64,000 nucleotides of DNA, taken from positions 1 through 64,000 of the forward strand of contig CAZYWZ010000010.1 of NCBI GenBank assembly GCA_964651705.1, given 5' to 3'. Below, piece after piece: positions 34,064 to 44,900 of this stretch. The notes under the pieces were generated by a model. It did no database searches, had not been told where the DNA came from, and was given only the letters and a program-made list of their open reading frames with translations. The DNA is from JADLBR01 sp964651705 (GTDB lineage Bacteria; Verrucomicrobiota; Verrucomicrobiia; JADLBR01). The position numbers and the translations under genes are program-made. Position 1 is the stretch's first letter. Every line of letters begins with the position of its first letter.

Positions 34064-36328
34064 TCACGCACCCCAGATCGCGGTCCAATCTCGCGCCGCG
34101 GGATCCACCGTCGCGCGTGACTCCGCGCGCTCCGACCCGGCGCCTTCCACCGCCTTGAGATCCAATCGCCCACCCAGCGAGACGGGCAGGTGCACCGCTC
34201 CCGGCGCCGGACCGTCCCCGCGCCGAAAGCACAGCCGCCAGCCGCCCTTCCCACGGGGCTCCAGCGTCATGCCCACCCGCCCGAAACGCGTCGGAGATCC
34301 GGCGATCGACCAAGGCCCGCCCGCGGCCAACTCCGGCTCCCCGATGCCCGACAGCAATCGCAATTCGTCCCCCACCTCGAACGCCAGCATGTGCCGCAGG
34401 AACAACACACACATCGCACTGGCCCAATTGTGCGGCATGTCGCCGACGTACTTTGAAACCAACGATCCCCGCAGCGGCTGTTCCTCGCGCCAGCAGTACA
34501 GCGGTGACGCGTGATTCAAGAAGCCGATGAACGCGCGCCGGGCGAGATCCGGCAGTCCGGCCCAGAGATAGACGTGCGCGACGAACGCCGCGTGATACGT
34601 CCACACGCCCTCGTGCGGGATCCAGCCGGTCTCCGCAGGTATGTCCTCACGCGTCACGGCGCGCATCAGGGCGATGTGGCCACCGACCACGGGGTCGTCC
34701 CGATCAAACACGAGTCCCGGATAGATGGCGTGCGACAGCGCCCACTGCGCACCCTGCGGGCGCAACCTCTCCCACGGGTCCGCCTCCTCCCACTGGGCGT
34801 CCTCTTTCATCACCATCGGCAAGAAATCGAACCCATCGGAGTGTCGGCGCATCTCGGCGCGCATCGCTTTCGCGCAAGAGTCGCCGAGTTCCGCGTGCAG
34901 CGCCTCGGCCTCGCCGAAGCCTTCCATCCCCAGCCTATTCGCGGCGCCAACCAGCGCCTTCAACCCCGCCAGCACCCAGAGTGTATTGGTGAACTCCGAG
35001 CGCCAGCTCGCCACCCCCCCATCGCAAAACCCCCGCGCCAGCAGACCGTATTTCCCGTTCGCGCTCCCCTCGTCACGCGCCACTTTCCGCAACCCGTCCA
35101 AGTACCGCACCGCCCGGAGTACGTTAGGCTGCATCGAACGGAAATATTCCCAATCTCCCGACAACTCCGCCTGCCGCACCAGGCTGAAGATCGCGATCCC
35201 CGTGTCCTTCCAGTGCCCCTGTTTCACCGCGGCCACGACCGCGCCATCCTCCTGCTGGCATGCCCATGTCGCCTCGAGTCCCTGCTGCGCCTCCTTGTCG
35301 AAGCCCAGATAACGGGCCGCCTCCAAAAGAAAATTCCCGTCCACCACCCACAGCCCGCGATAACACGTCGGACCCACCTGAAACGTCAGCCGCCCCTCCT
35401 TCTCCTCGCGCGCCTGCAAGATATTCCGGGAACACGCCACCAGGAACTCCCCGTGCCGCCCCGGCAGGTCCCACCCGACTGGCTCAGCCGAGGGTTTCCA
35501 AACCTGCCAGAGGGCGCGCGCCTCATCCAAGAGCCCATCGGCGTCATCGAGTCCCGCGGCTATCTTCGCAAAGGGTTGCCCCTCCTGCGGCAGGCGGAAG
35601 AACGCGCGCAGCGGCCTGCCTCGCGCGGCCTCCCCCGAATGCAGCGCGTAATGCACCGCGAGGCCCGTGTTCTCGCGGCCCTGCCGCTGCCAGCGCTCCG
35701 CCGGCTCGCGATCGCAAGCCAAGAAGGGCACCGCTTTCCCATCGCGCTCGATCAGCACCTCGATCCGCCCCGAGGCGTTCTTGCGGATGTTGATCTTCGC
35801 GTCCGACCGGATCACGAATCCCGGCACCGCCCGCACCGGCGCATCGCCCTTCGGCACGACCTCCATCAGCACGTTGTCCACGCGCCCCTCGCCCTCGCGG
35901 TTTGTGGCGAATGCCGTCAGCCGGATCTCCGCCTCCGGTCGCCCGAGCCGCGTCACCACGATCGGCACGCCCGGCGCCTCCAGCGCCTGACCGAGCACCT
36001 CGTCCCCCTCCATCCCGAGGCACGTGAATTCCACCTGCACCGGATGCGGCGCGTGCGGCCAACCCAGCGGCTTTCCGCTAAGCCGCAGTTCGCCCCGCTC
36101 GCCCACCAGGCTCTTGTGGCGATCATCCGGGAAACAGATCGCCGTCTGCCATTGCGCCGGCGCATACCGGAAATCCACTGGGGGGGCATCCGCCGCCCCC
36201 TCCCCTGATGGCCCATCGCGGGCCACGCTCGCCTTCGCCCCAGACCCATGCGGCGCCAGCGCCGTCGCGATGGCGCCCAGCGCCCCGCCGCTGATGAACT
36301 TCCTCCGATGCATTTCCCGCGTGCTCAT
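34064..36328 (-). CDS. Exported alpha/alpha-barrel glycosidase-like protein
   Basis: 754 residues. The ATG at 36328 overlaps the upstream sulfatase stop by four bases (ATGA). A twin-arginine-like signal, HRRKFISGGALGAIATALAP, suggests export. The N-terminal part is beta-rich (about residues 45-265). Residues about 290-650 form helical hairpins with an amylase-phosphorylase/trehalase-type look: TCYRGLWVVDGNFLLEAARY, WACQQEDGAVVAAVKQGHWKDTG, WRSEFTNTLWVLAGLKAL, TGWIPHEGVWTYHAAFVAHV. I cannot assign a GH family. Context puts it in the same glycan-degrading operon. Confidence 0.75.
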   Translation of the reverse strand: MSTREMHRRKFISGGALGAIATALAPHGSGAKASVARDGPSGEGAADAPPVDFRYAPAQWQTAICFPDDRHKSLVGERGELRLSGKPLGWPHAPHPVQVEFTCLGMEGDEVLGQALEAPGVPIVVTRLGRPEAEIRLTAFATNREGEGRVDNVLMEVVPKGDAPVRAVPGFVIRSDAKINIRKNASGRIEVLIERDGKAVPFLACDREPAERWQRQGRENTGLAVHYALHSGEAARGRPLRAFFRLPQEGQPFAKIAAGLDDADGLLDEARALWQVWKPSAEPVGWDLPGRHGEFLVACSRNILQAREEKEGRLTFQVGPTCYRGLWVVDGNFLLEAARYLGFDKEAQQGLEATWACQQEDGAVVAAVKQGHWKDTGIAIFSLVRQAELSGDWEYFRSMQPNVLRAVRYLDGLRKVARDEGSANGKYGLLARGFCDGGVASWRSEFTNTLWVLAGLKALVGAANRLGMEGFGEAEALHAELGDSCAKAMRAEMRRHSDGFDFLPMVMKEDAQWEEADPWERLRPQGAQWALSHAIYPGLVFDRDDPVVGGHIALMRAVTREDIPAETGWIPHEGVWTYHAAFVAHVYLWAGLPDLARRAFIGFLNHASPLYCWREEQPLRGSLVSKYVGDMPHNWASAMCVLFLRHMLAFEVGDELRLLSGIGEPELAAGGPWSIAGSPTRFGRVGMTLEPRGKGGWRLCFRRGDGPAPGAVHLPVSLGGRLDLKAVEGAGSERAESRATVDPAARDWTAIWGA

Positions 36329-37728
36329 AGACCCGGTGCCCCCAGTTGCTCGCGCAGCCTCGCGAGCTCATTTGACAAGGATCCGGCCACCGCCCTGGCA
36401 GTCGGCTCGGCGACGATGTTCCTCATTTCGGAGGGATCTTTCTCGAGATCGTACAGCTCGGTGCCCCTATCCGAAAAACCATAGCGGATCAGCTTGTGTT
36501 CCATCGTCCGCACGCCCTCTATCGGACCCAGGCCGTAGCCCACCTCATAATAGCGATAGTAGAAAGACGTCCTCCAGTCTATCGGCCGTTCGCCACGGAA
36601 CAGCGGGACCAGGCTGCGCCCGTGCAGATCCGCCGGCGCCAAGGCACCCGCGATCTCGATAAACGTCGGCGCGAAGTCCACATTGAGGGCCATCGCGCCG
36701 ACCCGAGCCCCGGCGGCGACGACGCCCGGCCATCGCACGATCAGCGGCATCCGGATCGACTCCTCGTACATCAGCCGCTTGTCGTACAGCCCGTGCTCCC
36801 CGAGAAAGAAGCCCTGGTCAGAGGAGTAGACCACGGCCGTGTTGCCAGCCAGGCCCTCGCCGGCCAGAAAGTCCAGCACCCGCCCGACGCCCGCGTCCAC
36901 CGATGCCGCACAGCGCAGATAGTCCTTGATGTATCTCTGGTACACCCAGCCGCGGACCTTCTCCTCCGGCACATCTGCCGGGATCGGCCCAAATCGTTTC
37001 TCGAAATGCAGCTCCCACTGGGGCCGCCCCACGAATAGCCGGTGCGAACGGACCGCCCCGCTGCGCCCGGCGAGGTCTTCGTGCAGGCTCTCCGGTTCCG
37101 GGATCGTCTCGCCCTCGAACATCGCCGCCTCGCCCGGGCCGACCTCCCAGTTCGCGTGCGGGGCCTTGTGCTGCACCAGCAGGCAGAAGGGCCGACCTCG
37201 GTCGCGCGACTTGAGCCACGCCAGGGCCTTTTCCGTGATGACCTCAGAGACGTAACCGGGGCACTTCTGCCGCGCGCCATTCTCGATCATCGCCGGATCG
37301 AAGTACGCCCCCTGGCCGGGAAGGACGCACCAGTGGTCGAAGCCCTCCGGTTCCGTGGTAAGATGCCACTTGCCGATGATCGCGGTCGCGTACCCCGCCT
37401 CCCGCAATAACCGCGGGAACGTCACCGTTCCCTCTGGCAGCGCGTCGCCATTGGTCCTCACCCCATTGGCGTGGCTATACCGTCCCGTCAGCACGCAGGC
37501 GCGGCTCGGCACGCAGATGCTGTTCACGCTGAAACAGTTCTCGAACACCGCGCCCTCGCGCGCCAGCCGGTCGATGTTCGGAGTCCGTCCGACCTCGCTG
37601 CCATAGGCCCCGATGGCCTGCGCCGCATGGTCGTCGCTGAAGAACAAAACGATATTCGGCCGAGCCGTTTCGGTGCCGCGCAACCCAGCGAGCGGCAGCA
37701 CCGCGATCACGGCGAGGATGACCCGCAT
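36325..37728 (-). CDS. Secreted sulfatase (Cys type) 2
   Basis: 467 residues. The ATG at 37728 has GGAGGT upstream; signal peptide MRVILAVIAVLPLAGLRG. Signature Cys72 in NSICVPSRACVLTGRYSH, metal site RPNIVLFFSDDHAAQAIG, then ATAIIGKWHL and VVYSSDQGFFLGEHGLYDK. The CVPSR word and the SSDQGFFLGEHG pattern put it in a different subgroup from sulfatases 1 and 3, near sulfoglucosamine/iduronate-sulfatase-like enzymes, though no substrate can be stated. Stop overlaps the next gene by four bases, showing translational coupling. Confidence 0.95.
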   Translation of the reverse strand: MRVILAVIAVLPLAGLRGTETARPNIVLFFSDDHAAQAIGAYGSEVGRTPNIDRLAREGAVFENCFSVNSICVPSRACVLTGRYSHANGVRTNGDALPEGTVTFPRLLREAGYATAIIGKWHLTTEPEGFDHWCVLPGQGAYFDPAMIENGARQKCPGYVSEVITEKALAWLKSRDRGRPFCLLVQHKAPHANWEVGPGEAAMFEGETIPEPESLHEDLAGRSGAVRSHRLFVGRPQWELHFEKRFGPIPADVPEEKVRGWVYQRYIKDYLRCAASVDAGVGRVLDFLAGEGLAGNTAVVYSSDQGFFLGEHGLYDKRLMYEESIRMPLIVRWPGVVAAGARVGAMALNVDFAPTFIEIAGALAPADLHGRSLVPLFRGERPIDWRTSFYYRYYEVGYGLGPIEGVRTMEHKLIRYGFSDRGTELYDLEKDPSEMRNIVAEPTARAVAGSLSNELARLREQLGAPGL

Positions 37729-37784
37729 CGGTGACCTCCCTTCGACCCGCTTCACCCGGGGCCATGCCCCATTTCCAATGTCCG

Positions 37785-39377
37785 TCACTTTCGCGCCTTT
37801 CCGGCCTTCGCTTTCGCGGGCTCCGGCGCCGCCGGATAGCGGCGGACATCGACGTCATTCGCCCGGGGCGCGCCGGGCGAACTCCGGCCATCCGCGATGA
37901 GCTTTTCCAGCAGGGCGCGCATCTCGGCGACCCGCGCGGGCTGTTCTGCGGCGAGGTTCTTGGTCTCGCCGATATCATCGGCCAAGTTATAGAGCTGTGG
38001 TTCCGCGCTCGGGATGAACTTCCAGGCGCCGAAGCGGACGCCCGGCTCCCCATGGCCGGCGCAACTGACCGCGTGCGGGCGCACCGGCTTGTCCTCGCCC
38101 CTCAGGAGGGGCAACAGGCTGAAACTGTCTTCGCCCGCATCGTCGGGCAACCTCGTCCCGAAAATCTCGGCGAGCGTGGCCATGATGTCGGCCTGGTGCA
38201 CCAGTTGCCCGCAGACGCTGCCGGGCTTCACGACCCCCGGCCACCGCACGATGAACGGCACGCGATGCCCCCCTTCCCAGACGGATCCCTTATGGCCGCG
38301 CAGCGGGCCGCTCGATAGATGCCCCAACTTTTCGACCGCCGCCACCAGGCCGATCCGATAAGCGGCCCCGTTGTCGCTGGTCAATAGCACGAGCGTGCGA
38401 TCCGCCACCCCTGCCTTGTCGAGGGCCTCCATCACCCGACCGACCACCCCGTCGGTCTCCATCACGAAATCACCGTAGGGATTGAGCCCGCTCTTGCCAC
38501 GCCACTCGGGCGCGACCGCGATCGGCGTGTGCGGGCTGGTCAGCGGCATATAGAGAAGGAACGGTCGCGCCGCCTTCGCCTCGCGGGCGATGACATCGCA
38601 GGCCCGGTCGCCGAGCGCGGGCAGGATCCGGTCCAACTCCCAACCCCGCAGGGCCGGCCCCGGTTTGCTGGCGAGCGCGTTCTGAAAGTTTTCCTTCGGG
38701 AGAAACTCCGTCGGGATGCCGACCGTCCGGTCATTCTCGATGAAACAATACGGCGGCCAGTTGGGCACGTCCGTGCCGAAGTATTCGTCAAACCCTCGGG
38801 TGGTCGGACCACCGGCAATGGGCCGCGAATACACCTCTTGCCAAGACCGCCGGTGCTCGTCCGTCACCGCAGGCCCGGGCTTCTGTGGCGGCGCGAAGAA
38901 CCCGCGCTGCCCCTCGGGGATGTCCCAGTCCCAACCCAGATGCCATTTGCCAATCGCGGCGGTGCGGTAGCCATTCCGCCTGGCCAACCCGGCGATCGTC
39001 AGTCGATCGGGCGCAATGAGCGCCCTCTCCAAATAGTCGACGATCCCCGCCTGCAATCGCGTCCGCCAATGATATCGCCCCGTCAGCAGCGCATAGCGCG
39101 ACGGCGAGCACACGCCCGATGACGAATGCCCGTCGGTGAATCGGAGCCCTTCCGCGGCAAGCCGATCGATATTGGGCGTCGGGATCTTGCCGCGATCCGG
39201 ATTGTAGCAACGCACGTCGCCGTAGCCCAGATCGTCGGCAAGGATGATCACGACGTTCGGGCGGGCGGGAGGCGACCCCGATCTCCCCGGCCCGGTTTCG
39301 CCAAACGCGGGCGAGGCGGGGGCGAGGACGATGCCGGATAGGCAGAAGGAGACTAAGATCCTGATCGGATGGCTCAT
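37785..39377 (-). CDS. Secreted sulfatase (Cys type) 3
   Basis: 530 residues. The ATG at 39377 has AAAGGAA upstream; signal peptide MSHPIRILVSFCLSGIVLAP. Metal site RPNVVIILADDLGYGDVRCY, signature Cys90 in SSGVCSPSRYALLTGRYHW, then AAIGKWHLGWDW and TLVLLTSDNGAAYRIG. The longer middle insert (about residues 125-230) sets it apart from sulfatase 1. The basic tail PAKAKAGKARK may bind polyanionic substrate or the surface. It lies between the GH2 gene and the other sulfatases in the same transcription unit. Confidence 0.95.
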   Translation of the reverse strand: MSHPIRILVSFCLSGIVLAPASPAFGETGPGRSGSPPARPNVVIILADDLGYGDVRCYNPDRGKIPTPNIDRLAAEGLRFTDGHSSSGVCSPSRYALLTGRYHWRTRLQAGIVDYLERALIAPDRLTIAGLARRNGYRTAAIGKWHLGWDWDIPEGQRGFFAPPQKPGPAVTDEHRRSWQEVYSRPIAGGPTTRGFDEYFGTDVPNWPPYCFIENDRTVGIPTEFLPKENFQNALASKPGPALRGWELDRILPALGDRACDVIAREAKAARPFLLYMPLTSPHTPIAVAPEWRGKSGLNPYGDFVMETDGVVGRVMEALDKAGVADRTLVLLTSDNGAAYRIGLVAAVEKLGHLSSGPLRGHKGSVWEGGHRVPFIVRWPGVVKPGSVCGQLVHQADIMATLAEIFGTRLPDDAGEDSFSLLPLLRGEDKPVRPHAVSCAGHGEPGVRFGAWKFIPSAEPQLYNLADDIGETKNLAAEQPARVAEMRALLEKLIADGRSSPGAPRANDVDVRRYPAAPEPAKAKAGKARK

Positions 39378-39408
39378 CGGTTCCTTTCGTCTTTGGTTCG
39401 GGACGTTC

Positions 39409-41916
39409 TCAATGGTAGACACCCATCTCCCACAGTGAATAGCCGAACCGCGTGCCGCGCTCGGTGCCGTGCAGCCGGAGCCACCGCGCCCGCGTCGGCG
39501 CGAAGCGGATGGTCTCGGCCTTTCCGGTGGCCGTGCCGGTGGTGAAAACGTCCTTCCATGTCTCGCCGTCGTCCGAGACCTGGATCTTGTAGGATTTCGC
39601 GAACGCGCCCTCCCACGCCAATTCCACACGCGATACGCTTTGCGATTCGCCAAGGTCCACGGCGATCCATTGCGGGTCGCCGAACTCGCTCGACCAGCGC
39701 GTGTCCCCCTTGCCATCCACCGCGAACTCGGCCCGATACGCCTGGCCGTCTTTCGTCAGCACGGAGGATGCCTTCACGGGCCTGCCCGCGGCGAGGTCGC
39801 GGCGCGCCTCGATCTCCTCGGGCGTCAGCACGGCGAAGTCGCGCAGGCTCCGGACGTCGGGCGACCCCTCCCGGACAAGGGCGGCCTCGAGCCGGTAGTG
39901 TCCTGGCGCGGCGGGAACGGCGATTCCAAACGTCAGCCGCCTGTCGCCCAACGGGCCGACCTCGCAAGGCTGCGCCTGCTCGAACAGCGTCTCGCCGCCC
40001 CGCAGCAACCGCAGCCGCACCTCGCCCTTCCACGGCGCGTAAAGGTCGTTTATCACAACGGCCGAGACCTCGCGCTTCTCGCCGGCCGGCAGATCGTCGG
40101 CCCAGAAATCGAGCATGATTCCCGTCGGGGCAAAGGCGTCGCTCACCCATCGACGGAAATTCGGCTCGTAGGTCAGTTCCCGCACATCGATGAAATGGTC
40201 GCTGGTCTGCCCGTCGTGCCGCGAGTAGCCGAGCCCGCAGAAGTGGAGCACGCCGGCGCACCGGCGTTTGGAGCGCCAGAATTCGGTCTTCGCCGCCAGC
40301 GCGCGGGCGTAGTACTCGAACCGCTCGGCGACGGTGGCGTTCTCGCCCAAGAGTCGCGCGTAGACCTCCTGCGTCAGCGTCGGCAGCGTCCCGTCGCGGT
40401 TGATCCAGAGCCACCCGTATTCGTTGATGAGATACGGCGGCCCGGCCCCGCTGCGCGGGCCGTTGTCGGGGACGCCATCTTCCCGGCCCAACTTAGCGAA
40501 GGAGAAATCCTTCTTGCTCGATCGGTAGGGGTGCGCCTCGGAGATGTCGCCGGGTCGCTGCGGCGTCCCCCATCCGTTGTCCCAGGGGCGATTCGACAGA
40601 TCCAGCCCGCGCACGGCCATCAGCGCCGGGCCGATGACGTGGTCGTCGGTGGTCTCGTTCTGGGCGTCCCAGATGACGACGCACGGGTGGTTCCAGCGCT
40701 CCCGCATCCACTCGGTGTACTCCACCACGAGATCCTGCGGCGTGATCTCGGCCGGCCATGCTCCCTTGCGCCCGCCATACCAGATCGGAAACTCATCCTG
40801 GATCAGGACGCCCTCCTCGTCCGCGGTCTCGTACCAGAGCTCCGGCGGGAAACCGATGCAGTAGCGCAGCGCATTCCAGTTCATCTCCTTGAATCGGCGA
40901 TGCAGCTTCCTCACCCATTCCCGGTCCCACGGTAGGCCGCCGCGCGCCGCATCCTCGAAAAACCGGTAGATGCACACATTGGAACCGCGCAGGAAGTAGG
41001 GCTTACCATTCAGGATCGCCCTGCCGCTCCCCGGGTCGGTGGTGAACGAGCGAAGCCCGAACCGCGCCTTCGCCGTGTCGCCGCCGGTGTCCACCGTGAT
41101 CTCGTAGAGGAAGGGGTCCTCTGGCGACCAGGGCCGCGCGCCCTTCATCGGGATCGTCATCTCGATCGTCCCGCCCCCCCGCGCCTCGGCCGAAGCCTCG
41201 CCCACCTCCCGACCGGATCCCGCCTCGCGCACCACGCCACGGACCCTCCCGGTCGCCGCTCCCTCCAGCTCAACGACGGCCCGGACGCCCCCCTTCTCCA
41301 ACTCGGGCACGGCCTGGATGTTCACCACGTGCGGCGTGCCGCAGAGGATCAGTTCGACCGAATCGTAGATGCCGGGGATGTACCGGCTCTTCTCAAAATC
41401 CCACCCCTCAGTCAAATGCGCCGGCACCTGCGCCAGGGATGCCCCGACCCGAACGATCAACTCGTTCTCGGCGCCATCCCCTTTCAGGTGGGGCCGCACG
41501 TCGAACAACCCCGGCGTCCAGTTCGGGCCGTGCTCCCCCGCGACCTCGCCGTTCACAAATACCTTCGTCCCATAGCGCGCCTTGTGGATCTTCAGCCTAG
41601 CGATCTCGGGCAACGGGCCATCCAGCCTGAACGTTCGCCTGTACCAGAACGCCTCTCGCCTCGGATCGGCCGGCCTCTTCCTCTCCCGGCGCTCGTCCAG
41701 CGACACGCTCGAACCGGGAGATTCGAACTGCGGCGTCGCCATATCCACCAGCCCCGGCACCGGGACCGTGTGCCGGAACGCCGCCGGCACCGCGTCGGGC
41801 GCACCCTCCGCAATCTGCCAGGTGCCATCCAGGCAAACGCTCTGCCGGCACACGGGGGCGGCGACGCACGATGCCGCGCTGCCCGCAAAAAAGACGATCT
41901 GGACAAAGTGTCTCAT
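39409..41916 (-). CDS. Secreted GH2-like enzyme with C-terminal F5/8-type C (discoidin) domain
   Basis: 835 residues. The ATG at 41916 has GAGGGAG upstream and a signal peptide (MRHFVQIVFFAGSAASCVAA). The GH2 core resembles the 30.4 kb gene almost throughout: WVRKLHRRFKEMNWNALRYC, IGFPPELWYETADEEGVLIQ. Catalytic Glu421 (IWDAQNETT) and Glu499 (LINEYGWLW) are present. Residues about 695-835 add a discoidin/CBM32-like domain (AVDGKGDTRWSSEFGDPQWIAVDLG, SVSRVELAWEGAFAKSYKIQV), likely carbohydrate-binding and absent from its paralogue. The tandem suggests duplication followed by gain or loss of the module. Confidence 0.92.
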   Translation of the reverse strand: MRHFVQIVFFAGSAASCVAAPVCRQSVCLDGTWQIAEGAPDAVPAAFRHTVPVPGLVDMATPQFESPGSSVSLDERRERKRPADPRREAFWYRRTFRLDGPLPEIARLKIHKARYGTKVFVNGEVAGEHGPNWTPGLFDVRPHLKGDGAENELIVRVGASLAQVPAHLTEGWDFEKSRYIPGIYDSVELILCGTPHVVNIQAVPELEKGGVRAVVELEGAATGRVRGVVREAGSGREVGEASAEARGGGTIEMTIPMKGARPWSPEDPFLYEITVDTGGDTAKARFGLRSFTTDPGSGRAILNGKPYFLRGSNVCIYRFFEDAARGGLPWDREWVRKLHRRFKEMNWNALRYCIGFPPELWYETADEEGVLIQDEFPIWYGGRKGAWPAEITPQDLVVEYTEWMRERWNHPCVVIWDAQNETTDDHVIGPALMAVRGLDLSNRPWDNGWGTPQRPGDISEAHPYRSSKKDFSFAKLGREDGVPDNGPRSGAGPPYLINEYGWLWINRDGTLPTLTQEVYARLLGENATVAERFEYYARALAAKTEFWRSKRRCAGVLHFCGLGYSRHDGQTSDHFIDVRELTYEPNFRRWVSDAFAPTGIMLDFWADDLPAGEKREVSAVVINDLYAPWKGEVRLRLLRGGETLFEQAQPCEVGPLGDRRLTFGIAVPAAPGHYRLEAALVREGSPDVRSLRDFAVLTPEEIEARRDLAAGRPVKASSVLTKDGQAYRAEFAVDGKGDTRWSSEFGDPQWIAVDLGESQSVSRVELAWEGAFAKSYKIQVSDDGETWKDVFTTGTATGKAETIRFAPTRARWLRLHGTERGTRFGYSLWEMGVYH

Positions 41917-41944
41917 GTGATTTCTCCCTCGGTCGTGTATCGCC

Positions 41945-44900
41945 TCACTGCGCAAGTTCCGCCCGAACCGTGACAAGCCCCCACGCCGGGATCGCCACAG
42001 GGCCGGTGACTTCCCGCCCAGGCCTTTCGCTCGTATCGCTCAGGTAAAGCCGCTTCGGCCCCGGCCCCGACCAGGTCAGCCTGGCCTCGCGGGCTTCGCC
42101 GCTGGCCCCAAACAGGCGGACCATCAGCGCCTTCCGGTCATCGCTAGGCTTTAGGGCGGTCACGAGCACGTCTGCCGGTTCCACTCGCAGCCGGGGCACG
42201 CCGCCCGGCGCGCGGCCCCGCCCCGGCACAACAACCAGCGGCTGGCTGAATTCCGCGGCGAATCGCGAGGCCTCGGCCGCCGTCGTGCCGCGATGCGGGC
42301 GCAAGACGAATCGGAAGACGACCGGTCCTTCCTGGTAGGCGCGGTAGTTTGTTCCCCAGTGGTTGTTCATGACCCATGCGTACAGCTTCTGCGTCGGCTC
42401 GATCCTTTTGCGCCACGCCTCCGGGTCGGTCTGCGAGTTCAGCAGCGTCGCGGTGATGCCACCCACCTGTACCAGGGGCGCATCGACCGTCACCCACGTC
42501 ACCCCGAAATCCTCATTGGAAACGTCCGCCCAGCGCCCCACCGTCAGCCAGTTCTTGCACGCGCTCGGCATCTGGTCCCGCCCGGGGCGGAAAACGCAGA
42601 GCGGCGCATCGAGCCGGATCTCCCCTCCAGGGACGTTGAACGGAAAGCCGAAGTTGACGCTCTCCTTGCCCGCCCTGTCCCGATAGTCGCCCGCCTCGAG
42701 CCGCCTCTTGTCGACCGTGTCTATCAGCTCGACATGGCCCTCGCCCGCCACGACCCTGACCTCGCGCCTGAGCCTATGGCAACCGGGGGCATCCGACTCC
42801 ACCATGAGCGCGGCCACCAGCGGCCCGCGGTCGCGCGCGATTATCGTGACGGGACCGTTGCGCTTCAACCCGCCGGGATCATCCCCGATCATGTAGAGAT
42901 AATCGTTCAACGCCCCGCCTCCCGAAGTGTCCACCAGGTTGCCATCGATCCCGCCGGCGCGCAGTTCCACGATCGCGCCCGTCGCCTCGTCGACGCGGAC
43001 CCGGATCTTCCCGTTCTCGATCATCGCGCCCGTCAGTTTCGGCCCGTCGCCGGTCGCCGGCGCTCCCTCACGCGCCACGGTGTAGCGACGCCCGGAAAAG
43101 GGCGGCAGGTCGCGCACCAGCACCGCCAATTCCCGGCTCGCGAGCCTCTGCGCGGGCACCGGCTCCCCCCCCGCATCAGTCACGAAATTGGCGCCCAGCG
43201 AGAGTTCGCGCGGGACCAGCGCCAGGCCCGTGCGCGTCCACGAGGTCGTGTTGTAGATGTCGATCTCGTAGGCAGGCTTCTCGTCGATCGGCGCCCCGGG
43301 CGGACGGGGCTCGAAGCCCGATCCGGCCTGCGCCGCCTCGCTGAGACGCTGCCGGGACTGCACGTTCGCCGCGGCCGCGTATGATCGCTTGATGTCCCAC
43401 TGGTCCACGGTGAAGGGGTTCTCTGGCTCGGTGATCGCACAATACGCCCCCCACGTGTGCTCCGAATACAGGAGGACGTTGTTCCACGCCTCAGCGAACT
43501 TCTCGGCCGGGTATCCCGCGGGATCCAGCATCGCCCAAAGCGCCTCGGCCTGGGACAGCCGTTCGGAGCTGGCTCGGTTCATCGCGGTCTCGGCGGCCGA
43601 AGAGCCCGCGCCATCCTCCCAGTACGGCGTCCAGTCGCCGCGCACCCGCGGCAGCGCATCCCCATGCCGCGACTCGAAAGCCCGGAAGGCCTCGCTCGTC
43701 GAAGAGATGATGAACCGGGGCGACTCGTGCGCCGCATTCCAGTCCCTTATGAAATCGCATATCGAAGCGTCGGGGACCGCGTTGTCTCCGTGGCCCGCCC
43801 ACCGGACATACGCGATATCGTAGGGATATTCCCGCTTCTCGAGGGCATCGCAGAACTCCTCGACGAGCGCGGGTGTCAGCGCACGGTAACGGTGCGACAT
43901 CGCATAGCCCCAGAACGGGATCCACACCAAGACCTTGCTCTCGCCATCCGGACCGACCCACCAGAACGGTTTGTTCTCCCACTGCACGAGGATGTCCCCG
44001 ATCCGATCGAAGTAGTTTGGCGCAACCGAGAAATACCGGATGCCCGCTTGGGACATCGCGGTCACCGTCCCCCAGGTGTAGCCCGGGACATCGCTGATCA
44101 TCGCGGAATCCACTTTCACCCCGCAGCGCTCGCCGAGCCCCGTCGCGCGGCGAAACAGCCTGACCAGTTCCTCCGGACGGCAGAGGCCCGTCAATTCATT
44201 CAGGTACATCCCGTTGAGCGCCACCTGCCCCCGTCTGACCGCCTCGAAGAATTCGGCCCTCCGCGTCTCCGGGAGTCGCCCCAGGTACAGGTCGGCGGCC
44301 CACAGCACCTCCACATTCCATATGAAGCGCGCCCCCTCGGGAGAGCCCGACGTGCGTCGCGCGTCGGCGATGCCCTGCAGCAGATTGTTGACCTGCTTTT
44401 CCTCGATATCTGTCTGGATCGCGGTGTAGCCGATATCGGTGTGCGAGTGCGGCAAGACATACACGGTCATGGGTCGCGCGGGCTTCAGCGGGATCGTCGC
44501 CGACGCGATGCTCGCACCATCGGCTTCTATCGAGATCGCCGCGCGCCGCGCGGTGTCCACGGCGGGAATCTCATAATCGAGGGTCCGGCTCCCAAAACCC
44601 AGATCGACCATCCGCTCCGCCTGGCCCTCGACCCTGACGGTCGCCCTCAAAGCCTCCGCATAGGGATACTCAAACGACACCCTCAGTGGTTGCACCGGGC
44701 CACCGTCCTGGCGCCGGATGATCGACACGGCCCTCGCCCCGATGCCGATACCGCCCGGTGAAGGCTCCGTCTCCCCCGCCAAGAAGAAGGCGACGCCACA
44801 CCCTCCGACGTTCGGCGAGCGCCCCGGAAGGACCGACGTCACCCGCCAGCGGGCGTAGCGCGCGACCACGGGATCGAAACCCACCAGGGTCGTTGCGGCC

